DNA of 49,678 nucleotides from Clostridia bacterium (GTDB lineage: Bacteria; Bacillota; Clostridia; Christensenellales; Aristaeellaceae), in the NCBI GenBank assembly GCA_017436605.1, contig JAFSCW010000060.1:1-49678 (forward strand). The letters run 5' to 3'. The position numbers and the translations under genes were made by a program. The notes beneath the pieces are model-generated. The model was not told the DNA's origin and did no database searches. It worked only from the letters and a program-made list of their open reading frames with translations. Below, piece after piece: positions 7,118 to 14,987 of this stretch; positions within the stretch are counted from its first letter, which is position 1; each line of letters begins with the position of its first letter.

Positions 7118-7148
7118 ACAGCCGGCGAACTGATTCGCCGGCTGTTTT
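7118..7148 (+). terminator. Terminator after the CdaR-like gene
   Basis: ACAGCCGGCGAA / TTCGCCGGCTGT form a perfect 12-bp stem with a CTGA loop and a short TTTT run, preceded by an A-run. It ends only 25 nt before the ctpA start. Confidence 0.85.
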
Positions 7149-7173
7149 GGAATGGAAAGGAACTGAGAACAAA

Positions 7174-8400
7174 GTGAAACGCAACCATGTGATCGCATGT
7201 ATGCTTCTTGCGCTGATTCTAGCGGGCATCTGCATATCGCCGGCGCTCGGAGCTGCCCAGCTGCCCATGTTCCGCCGGCAGGAAGAAGAATCCGTCACCA
7301 TTTCCAGAGAAGAGTATGATCGTCTGGCGCAGTATCAGAAGCTCGATATCCTCCTGCAGCTGGTCGAGGCATATTATTATGAGGACGTCGATACGGAGGA
7401 AATGCTCGAAAGTGCGGCAATCGGTCTGGTCGCGGGCGTCGGCGACGTCTACAGCAGCTATTATACGAAGGAGGACATGGAAGCCTTCAACGAAGAGACC
7501 GAGGGAGAATATGCCGGTATCGGCTGTCAGCTGATTGCCGATCCGACCGATCAGCTGATCACGATTACCAGGGTGTTCAAGGGAAGTCCGGCCGAGGAGG
7601 TCGGTATGCGCACAGGCGACAAGATCGTCTATGTGAACGACGTGTACTATTCTGCCTATGAGATGGATGCGGCGGTCGATGTGATGCGCGGCACGCCGGG
7701 CGAGAGCGTGAAGGTGACCGTCATGCGCGGTCTGGAGACGATCGACTTTGATATCGTGCGCAAGGTGGTCAACATCAACTACGTCGAGCATCAGATCCTC
7801 GAAGGCAATATCGGCTACGTGATCATATACGATTTCCTTGGCGATTCTGTCGTAGGCTTTGAAAAGGCGCTGGAAGCGTTCCGGGCTGCGAATGTGACGG
7901 GGATGATCATCGACCTGCGCAACAACGGCGGCGGCCTGCTCGATGCGAGCGTGATGATGGCGGATATGATTCTGCCGAAGGGAACGGTCGTTTCCGTCCG
8001 CGATAAGGCCGGCTATGAGCAGGTATATGAAATTGATGACGAATACTATGATGTGCCGATGGTGGTGCTGGTCAATGAGTATTCCGCCAGCGCGTCCGAG
8101 ATTCTCTCCGGCGCGATCCGCGATTACGGCGAAGGCACGCTGGTGGGCACGAAGACCTTTGGCAAGGGCGTCGTGCAGAGCGTGATTGATTTCCCCGACG
8201 GCAGCGGCCTGAAGGTCACCACCGCGCGCTATTATACGCCCAGCGGAGAGTGTATTCATGAGGTGGGCATTGAACCGCATGTGACCGTGGAACTGGACGA
8301 GGATGCGGTGACGATGTACGGCATCAACAATCTGCCGCATGAGAAAGATGCGCAGCTGCAGAAGGCGATCGAACTGCTGACCGCAGGCGAAGTAAAGTAA
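7174..8400 (+). CDS. S41-family carboxyl-terminal processing protease
   Basis: A 408-residue exported serine protease of the CtpA/CtpB family. An N-terminal signal or anchor helix (about residues 6-27, ending SPALGA) is followed by a PDZ domain (about 105-190, with GSPAEEVGMRTGDKI) and the tail-specific protease core. The catalytic serine lies in the SASASE motif and the general-base lysine in TFGKGVVQ. I chose GTG 7174 because the upstream TTG sits inside the terminator hairpin. No promoter is evident between that terminator and the gene. CtpB-type enzymes process signalling proteins at the spore membrane, but a housekeeping role is equally possible. Confidence 0.92.
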   Translation: MKRNHVIACMLLALILAGICISPALGAAQLPMFRRQEEESVTISREEYDRLAQYQKLDILLQLVEAYYYEDVDTEEMLESAAIGLVAGVGDVYSSYYTKEDMEAFNEETEGEYAGIGCQLIADPTDQLITITRVFKGSPAEEVGMRTGDKIVYVNDVYYSAYEMDAAVDVMRGTPGESVKVTVMRGLETIDFDIVRKVVNINYVEHQILEGNIGYVIIYDFLGDSVVGFEKALEAFRAANVTGMIIDLRNNGGGLLDASVMMADMILPKGTVVSVRDKAGYEQVYEIDDEYYDVPMVVLVNEYSASASEILSGAIRDYGEGTLVGTKTFGKGVVQSVIDFPDGSGLKVTTARYYTPSGECIHEVGIEPHVTVELDEDAVTMYGINNLPHEKDAQLQKAIELLTAGEVK

Positions 8401-8420
8401 ATCAGCGTCGCACGCAGGCA

Positions 8421-8454
8421 GGGCTTCCCGGGCAGGGGGAGCCCTTGTTTTTGT
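8421..8454 (+). terminator. Terminator after the S41 protease, overlapping the next promoter
   Basis: GGGCTTCCC (8421-8429) pairs with GGGGAGCCC (8436-8444) with one G-U pair, followed by TTGTTTTTG. The T-tract also supplies the -35 box of the glycosyltransferase promoter. Confidence 0.8.
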
Positions 8455-8474
8455 CTATGCGGATATGCTATAAT
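8446..8474 (+). promoter_or_regulatory. Promoter of the polysaccharide cluster
   Basis: TTGTTT (8446-8451), 17 bp and TATAAT (8469-8474) with an extended -10 TGC. The -35 lies in the U-tract of the preceding terminator. Confidence 0.75.
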
Positions 8475-8513
8475 CAATCTGTATCGTTATGCGTATCAGA
8501 GGGAGGAAAAGCC

Positions 8514-9557
8514 ATGTGCCGCGTCAGCGTGATTGTACCGGTTTATCAGGTGGAGCAGTATCTGCCGCGATGCATTGACAGCATTCTCGCGCAGACGTAT
8601 GCGGATTTTGAGCTGATCCTCGTCAACGACGGCACAAAGGACGGCTGCCCTGCGATCATGCAGGCCTACGCGGACAGGGATTCGCGCATCCGTCTGGTGC
8701 ATAAGGAAAACGGCGGGCTCTCTTCTGCGCGCAATGCGGGGCTGGAGATCGCCTCCGGGGAATATATCGCCTTTGTCGATTCCGACGATTGGATTGCGCC
8801 GGAGCTTCTTGAAGATGCCGTCCGTGCGGCGGATGAGACGGGCGCGGAGCAGGTGCTCTTTGATTATCGCCTCGTCATCAATGACGAGGTTCAGGGGCCG
8901 TATCTTGGTATCCGGGAAGAGGTCGTCGATGTGGACGCGCTCGGCCTTGCCGGCTATTTTTACCGGTACTGGATGCCCTATAAGCATGGGCAGGAGGCCT
9001 GGAGCAAGCTGTACAGGCGCAGCGTGATCGAAGAGAAGGGTCTTCGCTTTGCGCCGAACAACGAGATTTTTGCGGAGGATACGCTGTTTTCGGCGATGTA
9101 CCTCCTGCATACGCATAAGATCGCGGCGCTGGGCAGGCCGTATGTCTACTATGTGCAGCGCGGCGATTCGCTCATGGGCATGAGAAAGCCGCAGCTTGCG
9201 CGCAGGCTGATGACGCTTTCCGTCCGCTTTGCCGAATATGCGCAGGCCTGCGGCAGGGCGTATGAAATCAGGCATGTGCTGCCTGTGCTGTGTTATGACA
9301 AGCTGATTACCAAGGGCATCCGGCTCGATCCGTCGCCTGAGGATGTGCTCGAGGCGATGCGCAGCTTCCGGCAAAACAGGACGATGAAGGGGCTGCTTCG
9401 CGCGCTGATTTCGCCGATGCCGCTTTTGATGTACACGATCAAGACCGGCAAGGGAATCCGTACGCAGATCCGCGCGCGTGTGTTTGCGCTGCGCTGGCTG
9501 CGTGGCGATGTCGAGGGCGCGATGCGCCTTGTACAGGGACGGGAGGAAACGCCGTGA
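8514..9557 (+). CDS. Family 2 glycosyltransferase (first of four paralogues)
   Basis: A 347-residue GT-A fold transferase. The N terminus MCRVSVIVPVYQVEQYL is the GT2 opening; the nucleotide-sugar site shows LVNDGTKDG, NGGLSSARNAGL and the metal-binding FVDSDDW. The C-terminal part contains WSKLYRRSVIEEKG and an AEDTLF segment shared in altered form with the next three proteins. The ATG at 8514 follows GAGGGAGGAAAAG. It heads a coupled operon (next start overlaps its stop by 4 bp) that probably builds a surface polysaccharide. The sugar donor and acceptor cannot be read from sequence. Confidence 0.92.
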   Translation: MCRVSVIVPVYQVEQYLPRCIDSILAQTYADFELILVNDGTKDGCPAIMQAYADRDSRIRLVHKENGGLSSARNAGLEIASGEYIAFVDSDDWIAPELLEDAVRAADETGAEQVLFDYRLVINDEVQGPYLGIREEVVDVDALGLAGYFYRYWMPYKHGQEAWSKLYRRSVIEEKGLRFAPNNEIFAEDTLFSAMYLLHTHKIAALGRPYVYYVQRGDSLMGMRKPQLARRLMTLSVRFAEYAQACGRAYEIRHVLPVLCYDKLITKGIRLDPSPEDVLEAMRSFRQNRTMKGLLRALISPMPLLMYTIKTGKGIRTQIRARVFALRWLRGDVEGAMRLVQGREETP

Positions 9558-10570
9558 GGGTCAGCATCATCATGCCCTGCTATAATGCGGCGAGGTATCT
9601 GCGCGAATGTCTGAATTCCGTGCTTGCGCAGACGATGGGCGATTTCGAGGCCATCGTGATCGACGATGGATCGAAGGACGATACGCTGGCCATCGCGCAG
9701 GAATACGCCCGAAAGGACGGACGCATCCGTGTGCTGCATCAGGAAAACATGGGCGTATCGGCCGCGCGCAACCTCGGCCTTGAGCATGCTTCCGGCGAAT
9801 GGATTACCTTTGTCGACGGCGACGATCTGCTGACCGCGGACGCGCTGGAAACGATGCTTTCAGGCGCGGAGGAGGGCGTGGATATGGTCGTCCTTGCCCA
9901 TAGAACGTTCGATGAAAACGGTCATACCGAGACCTTTATTCCGGAAACGCGGTGGATGCAAAAGCGCGGCGAAGAAAAAAGACGCGCCGTGGCGCTGCGC
10001 CTGATCGAGGGCGACAGCGTGCTCAATATCATGTGCAACAAGCTGCATCGGCGCAGCGTGATCGAGCGCAAGGGCATCCGCCTGACGCAGGGTCTGAAAA
10101 TCGCAGAGGATGCGCTGTTCAATCTGGAAGCGGCGCTTTGCGGCGGCGGCGTCGCGTATGTGAATCGGGTGACCTATCTTTATCGCATGCATGCCGCCTC
10201 CGCGACGAAGACGCAGACGGCAGGGGAATACGACAGGCATCTTCCGTGGCTGCTGGCCATGCGCGATGTGCTGCGGCGGCGCGGCGCATGGGAGGCGTAT
10301 TACAGCGCGTATCTGGATGCCGCTGTTCTGCGCCTGTATAAGGACGGCGGGCTCCCCGGCGCTGTGCGCCATTGCCGCGAAAAGGCGCTTGCGCTGATGC
10401 TGGAGCCGGACGCAAAGAAGCTGACGCCGGGCGGCAGAGCGGTGTATGCGCTTGTGCGAAGCGGCCTGTATCCCGTCTGCTATCCGCTGATTTATCCCGT
10501 GCAGGTGATCCGCCGCAAGCTCTCGGAAGCGGCGTTCAGGCTGCGCAAAAAGAAGGAGATGCCCGAATGA
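9554..10570 (+). CDS. Family 2 glycosyltransferase (second paralogue)
   Basis: A 338-residue GT2 enzyme starting at GTG in a 4-bp overlap with the previous stop, so translation is coupled. Core motifs are VSIIMPCYNAARYL, VIDDGSKDD, ENMGVSAARNLGL and the FVDGDD metal site. The C-terminal stretch GDSVLNIMCNKLHRRS and KIAEDALFNLEA has direct counterparts in the third and fourth proteins, showing tandem duplication and divergence. The C terminus ends in a basic, amphipathic tail (VIRRKLSEAAFRLRKKK) that could associate with the membrane. Confidence 0.92.
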   Translation: MRVSIIMPCYNAARYLRECLNSVLAQTMGDFEAIVIDDGSKDDTLAIAQEYARKDGRIRVLHQENMGVSAARNLGLEHASGEWITFVDGDDLLTADALETMLSGAEEGVDMVVLAHRTFDENGHTETFIPETRWMQKRGEEKRRAVALRLIEGDSVLNIMCNKLHRRSVIERKGIRLTQGLKIAEDALFNLEAALCGGGVAYVNRVTYLYRMHAASATKTQTAGEYDRHLPWLLAMRDVLRRRGAWEAYYSAYLDAAVLRLYKDGGLPGAVRHCREKALALMLEPDAKKLTPGGRAVYALVRSGLYPVCYPLIYPVQVIRRKLSEAAFRLRKKKEMPE

Positions 10571-11505
10571 CTGAAGCAAAGCCGCTTGTTTCCATCATCC
10601 TGCCCTGCTACAACAACGCGGAAACGCTTTCGCGTACCGTGCGCAGCATTCAGGCGCAGACGCAGACGGACTGGGAGCTGATCGCTGTCGACGACGGTTC
10701 GCGGGATGATACGCATCAGGTCCTCCTTGCGCTGGCCGGGGGCGAACCGCGCATGCGCGTCATCCATCAGGAAAACGGCGGCGTGTCCGCTGCGCGCAAC
10801 GCGGGCATACTCGCTGCCCGGGGAGAATGGCTGTCGTTTGCCGATGCGGACGACCACCTGCTTGAGCACGCGTTCGCGCATCTTCTGTCCATGACGGACG
10901 AGGATACGGATATTGTCTGCGGCGCGTATGTCATGCGCTATCGCGACGAGGGGAACAGGGAAGAAAAGCATGCCTGCGCCGACGGCGATCTTCAGGTTGT
11001 GCTGGAGAGCCTGATCCGGGGCGACAGCGCGCTCAACAGCATGTGCGCCAGGCTCTATCGCAGGTCGCTCATTCTGGAAAAGGGAATCCTTGCGCCCGTT
11101 GGCGTGAAGATCGGCGAGGATGTGCTGTTCAATCTCGATGCTTTTGCCGCCGCGCGGGCCTGGCGCATGAGCGAGGAGACGATTTATGTCTATGAATTCG
11201 GCGGCGATTCCGCCATGACGCGCGCCAAAAAGGACGCTTACCGCAAGAACATGTCGATGATTGACGGCATTGGCCGCTTCATACGACGGGAGAAGATGGA
11301 AACGGCGCTCTTCCGCGCGCATATTGATATCTACGTCCGCACGCTCCGTGCGGATCGGGGGAGGCTGCGCGCCGCGATGGCGATGACCTATGCCATGACG
11401 GAGAGGATTACCGCCGGCGTGGAGTTTTCGAAGCTGTGCGCCAAGCAGAAGCTGTACTATATCGCGCTGCGCGTGTTGCCGGCGTCGAGCGTGCTGCTCC
11501 CATAA
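10567..11505 (+). CDS. Family 2 glycosyltransferase (third paralogue)
   Basis: A 312-residue GT2 protein whose ATG overlaps the preceding TGA. Motifs are VSIILPCYNNAETL, VDDGSRDD, ENGGVSAARNAG and a metal site changed to FADADDH. The GDSALNSMCARLYRRS and GVKIGEDVLFNLDA segments align with those of the second paralogue. A longer open frame upstream overlaps the previous gene and lacks a ribosome binding site, so the start at 10567 is preferred. Confidence 0.92.
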   Translation: MTEAKPLVSIILPCYNNAETLSRTVRSIQAQTQTDWELIAVDDGSRDDTHQVLLALAGGEPRMRVIHQENGGVSAARNAGILAARGEWLSFADADDHLLEHAFAHLLSMTDEDTDIVCGAYVMRYRDEGNREEKHACADGDLQVVLESLIRGDSALNSMCARLYRRSLILEKGILAPVGVKIGEDVLFNLDAFAAARAWRMSEETIYVYEFGGDSAMTRAKKDAYRKNMSMIDGIGRFIRREKMETALFRAHIDIYVRTLRADRGRLRAAMAMTYAMTERITAGVEFSKLCAKQKLYYIALRVLPASSVLLP

Positions 11506-11536
11506 CGAAAGGCCCGAAAAGGGGAGGAACCCAACC

Positions 11537-12517
11537 ATGTTTCAACAGGCCGATATCAGCGTGATCGTGCCCTGCTATAATGCCGAACGGTATATCGGCG
11601 ATTGTCTGGAGAGCCTGCGCGCGCAGAAGGAGCCGCGGATCGAGATGATCTTCGTCGACGACGGATCGACCGATGCGACCGGCGCGATTCTTGATCGCTT
11701 TGCAGAAGGCGAACCGCGTGCGAAGGTGATGCACGTCCAAAACGGCGGCGTCTCCTCGGCGAGGAACCGCGGCCTTGCGCTGGCAGCGGGCAGGTATATT
11801 GCCTTTGTCGATGCGGACGATGTGCTGAAGCTGGAGAGCTTTGCCATGCTGTATCGGCATGCAGTATCCACAGGGGCGCAGATTGTTTCCGCCAATCATA
11901 CGGTTTTCGATATGTCCAAAGGCGTGCATGTGCCGGTTGAAACGGAGCCAAAGGACCGCAAGCCGCAGGAAATCGTCAAAGAGATCATTCACATGCACCG
12001 CATTTACAACAACATCTGGAACAAGCTCTATGACCGCAGCCTGCTGGAAGGCCTTCGCCTCGATGAAGGCGTTCGCATCGGCGAGGATGCGCTTTTGAAT
12101 CTGCAATTGTATCTGCGGGCGGATCGCGCGGCGCATCTGCAGGCGCAAACTTACGTGTACCGCGTGCATGGCGCCTCCGCCATGGCGGGCGTCCGCGGGC
12201 ACAGCGAGGCGCATCAGCCGATGCTCCGTGCGATGAGCGGGATCCTCAGCAGGGAAGGGGTCAAGGAGCTGTACTTCCGCGATTTTCTGCAGACCTGCGT
12301 ATGGGTCGATGAAAAGGAGCGCGGTATCCGGGCCTGCATGAAGACATTTTCCAGCCGCGTGATGCCGCTGGTGATGGAGCATATCGACGCAGGCAAAATC
12401 GCAGAAGGAGACCGGGTGCTCTATGCCATCGTAAGCCGGGGGCTTTTCCCGGCGTTCTATATGCTCATGCGCGTCAGGGAAAAGATAACCGGAAAAAGGT
12501 GGGGAATCAGACGATGA
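11537..12517 (+). CDS. Family 2 glycosyltransferase (fourth paralogue)
   Basis: A 326-residue GT2 enzyme with its own strong ribosome binding site (GGGGAGGAA). Motifs are ISVIVPCYNAERYI, FVDDGSTDATG, NGGVSSARNRGLA and FVDADD. The C-terminal half carries IWNKLYDRSLLEGLRL and VRIGEDALLNLQLYL, then TYVYRVHGASAM, clearly homologous to the second and third proteins. Its stop overlaps the start of the pyruvyl transferase-family gene by 4 bp. Confidence 0.92.
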   Translation: MFQQADISVIVPCYNAERYIGDCLESLRAQKEPRIEMIFVDDGSTDATGAILDRFAEGEPRAKVMHVQNGGVSSARNRGLALAAGRYIAFVDADDVLKLESFAMLYRHAVSTGAQIVSANHTVFDMSKGVHVPVETEPKDRKPQEIVKEIIHMHRIYNNIWNKLYDRSLLEGLRLDEGVRIGEDALLNLQLYLRADRAAHLQAQTYVYRVHGASAMAGVRGHSEAHQPMLRAMSGILSREGVKELYFRDFLQTCVWVDEKERGIRACMKTFSSRVMPLVMEHIDAGKIAEGDRVLYAIVSRGLFPAFYMLMRVREKITGKRWGIRR

Positions 12518-13674
12518 AACGCATTATGCTTTATAATCACGGAGGCTGCGAAAACAGGGGCTGCGAAGCCATCATCCGCTCGACCTCGGCGCTTTTTGGC
12601 GGCCGCGCGAGAATTTCGCTCGCCTCCGATCAGCCTCAGCTCGACCGGAAAGCCGGACTCGGGGATGTAGACCGGATTATTTCCAGCGAGATTGCGCCTT
12701 ACAGCCTGCGCAGGTTCATCAATTCCATCGGCTTCCGCCTCGGTATTCCCCGTGAGCAGGAGGTCGCCCGCAAGCATGGGACGGTCATCGATCTGGGAAG
12801 GGCCAGCGACGTGTGCCTGTCCGTCGGCGGGGATACCTATTGCTACAACCATCAGGAGCATCTTCAGGTGATTAACGGCCGCCTGCGCCGCGCGGGAAAG
12901 CCGCTGGTTCTGTGGGGCTGCTCGGTGGATCCGGAGCGGCTGGAGGGTGTGACGCTTGAGGATCTTCGGGCATATGATCTGATCGTTGCGCGCGAATCGA
13001 TCACAGAGGCGGCCATGCGCGAAAAGGGTCTTCCGGTGATGCGCTGGTGCGATCCGGCGTTCACGCTGAAAAGCGAGGAGCTTCCGCTTCCGCCGGGCTG
13101 GATAGAAGGAAAGACGGTGGGGCTGAACGTCAGCCCGCTGATTCTGGCTAAGGCGAAGGACGCAGAAAAGGCGCTCGATGCGTTTGCCGCGCTGGTGCGC
13201 CATATTCTGGATTCGACCGACTGCGCGGTTGCGCTTGTTCCGCATGTCGTCTGGACGCATGACAGCGATCTGGATGCGCTGCGGGCGATCAAGGCGCGGT
13301 TTGAAAACGAGCCGAGGGTTTTCCTGCTCCCCGGTACGCTCAATGCCATGCAGGTCAAGGGTTACATCAAGCGCCTCTGCGCGCTGGTTACGGGCAGGAC
13401 GCATGCCTCCATTGCCGCCTATTCAACCTGCGTGCCGACGCTGGTGATCGGATATTCGGTCAAGGCGCGCGGCATCGCGCGGGATCTGTTCGGCGATGAA
13501 GCGGGACACCTGATTCCTGTGCAGGAACTCAGAAGCGGGCAGGAGCTGATTGATGCGTTTGACGCGCTTATAGCGCGCGGACAAGAGGAAAGCGAATACC
13601 TCCGCAAGCGTATTCCCGCCTATACCGCCGGCCGGGAAGAGATCATCAGCGCGATTCTGGCGCTGGCAAAATAA
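12514..13674 (+). CDS. Polysaccharide pyruvyl transferase family protein
   Basis: A 386-residue protein of the family that transfers pyruvate from phosphoenolpyruvate to sugars of surface polysaccharides (CsaB/WcaK-like). Family features are the N-terminal MLYNHGGCENRGCEAIIRST, the glycine-rich VCLSVGGDTYCY segment and the C-terminal TGRTHASIAAYS, in which the RxH is characteristic. The start overlaps the previous stop (ATGA). It sits immediately before an F420-dehydrogenase beta-like gene, a pairing often seen in gut bacterial exopolysaccharide clusters. Whether it really uses PEP is not shown by sequence alone. Confidence 0.88.
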   Translation: MKRIMLYNHGGCENRGCEAIIRSTSALFGGRARISLASDQPQLDRKAGLGDVDRIISSEIAPYSLRRFINSIGFRLGIPREQEVARKHGTVIDLGRASDVCLSVGGDTYCYNHQEHLQVINGRLRRAGKPLVLWGCSVDPERLEGVTLEDLRAYDLIVARESITEAAMREKGLPVMRWCDPAFTLKSEELPLPPGWIEGKTVGLNVSPLILAKAKDAEKALDAFAALVRHILDSTDCAVALVPHVVWTHDSDLDALRAIKARFENEPRVFLLPGTLNAMQVKGYIKRLCALVTGRTHASIAAYSTCVPTLVIGYSVKARGIARDLFGDEAGHLIPVQELRSGQELIDAFDALIARGQEESEYLRKRIPAYTAGREEIISAILALAK

Positions 13675-13686
13675 GGAGAATGGACG

Positions 13687-14883
13687 ATGAGAACGACGGT
13701 CAGGGCCAAAAAGAGCGAGTGCAGCGGCTGCGGCGCATGTGTGAGCATATGCCCGAAGGGCGCGATTTCCATGAAGCCGGACGATGAAGGCTTCCTGTAT
13801 CCGGCTGTGGACGGCGCGCTGTGCGTGAACTGCGATCTTTGCGAGAAGCGCTGCCCGGCGGGCAAGCCCACGCCGGAAAACCAGCCGGCCGTCCTCGGCG
13901 CGCAGCACCGCGATCTTTTCGTGCGCGCGGCCTCTTCCTCCGGCGGCGTCTTTACGGCGCTGGCGCGCAGCATGTTCGCAAAGGGCGGCGTGGTGTTCGG
14001 CGCTGCATTCGATGAAAACCTGCGCGTGGAGCATATCGGCGCGTTCGATGAGAGCGAGCTGGCGGCGATGCGCGGCTCCAAATATGTGCAAAGCGACGCG
14101 GCGGACGCCGTCGGCAACGCGGCTCAGCTGCTCGCGCGCGGCCTTCCGGTGCTCTTTTCCGGTACGCCCTGCCAGGTGGCGGGCCTGCGGGCGAAGCTGA
14201 ACGGAAAAAACGAGGAACAGCTGCTGACGGTGGATTTTGTCTGCCACGGCGTGCCTTCGCCGGGCGTCTTCGCTTCGTATCTGAAAGAGCTGGAGGCGCA
14301 GCGCGGCCAGCGCGTCGTCGCCTACCGATTCCGCGACAAGCGCAGGGGATGGAAGGACTTTTACGCGGTTGCGACGTTCGAGGACGGATCGGAGCACACG
14401 GGCTCGCAGATCGACGAGCCGTTCCTGTACGGCTTTTTGCAGAATCTGTACCTGCGCCCGTCCTGTGTGAAATGCACGGAGTACCGCGTGGGCCATCATC
14501 CGTCGGATATCACCATCGCGGACATGTGGGGCGTGGAGCGCGTCTGTCCGGAAAAGGATGACGATACGGGTCTTTCTCTGGTTTTCATTAACACGGAAAA
14601 GGGAAGAAAGGCGATGGAGGCATGTGCCGAGGCGATTTCGAGCTTCCCGGTTTCGCAGCTCGCGCCGCTGTATAAGGCCAACGGCTGCTGCGAGAAGACC
14701 GCAAAGGCGCATGAGAAGCGCTGGCTGTTCTTCAGGCGGTTTAAGAAATCCGGCTTCAGCGGCACATATACCATGAAGCTGCTGGCCCCGCCGGGGAAGG
14801 CGGAAAAGCTTGTCAGGCGCATTGCGCATCTGCCCTTCGGCGCGGTTCGCCGCCTGCGCGTGCTGCTGGGCAGAGGAAAATAA
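13687..14883 (+). CDS. Coenzyme F420 hydrogenase/dehydrogenase beta-subunit-like iron-sulfur protein
   Basis: A 398-residue protein with two N-terminal 4Fe-4S clusters: cysteines at 12, 15, 18, 22 and at 46, 49, 52, 56, each followed by proline. Downstream are the FrhB-type domains with SSGGVFTALA, FSGTPCQVAGL and VDFVCHGVPSPGV. In bacteria lacking F420, homologues occur in polysaccharide clusters beside pyruvyl transferase genes, where a redox modification of a sugar is suspected but not established. It is the last gene of the glycosyltransferase operon, with 105 nt before the MATE gene. Confidence 0.88.
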   Translation: MRTTVRAKKSECSGCGACVSICPKGAISMKPDDEGFLYPAVDGALCVNCDLCEKRCPAGKPTPENQPAVLGAQHRDLFVRAASSSGGVFTALARSMFAKGGVVFGAAFDENLRVEHIGAFDESELAAMRGSKYVQSDAADAVGNAAQLLARGLPVLFSGTPCQVAGLRAKLNGKNEEQLLTVDFVCHGVPSPGVFASYLKELEAQRGQRVVAYRFRDKRRGWKDFYAVATFEDGSEHTGSQIDEPFLYGFLQNLYLRPSCVKCTEYRVGHHPSDITIADMWGVERVCPEKDDDTGLSLVFINTEKGRKAMEACAEAISSFPVSQLAPLYKANGCCEKTAKAHEKRWLFFRRFKKSGFSGTYTMKLLAPPGKAEKLVRRIAHLPFGAVRRLRVLLGRGK

Positions 14884-14987
14884 GCGGGTTAAATCCGCTG
14901 CACGGCGCTTTCCCATATCTTTTATGTGCGTATTCAGTATTCCGATGGCGGATGTTCAAAACATATTGAAGGATTCAGAGGTTTCAT

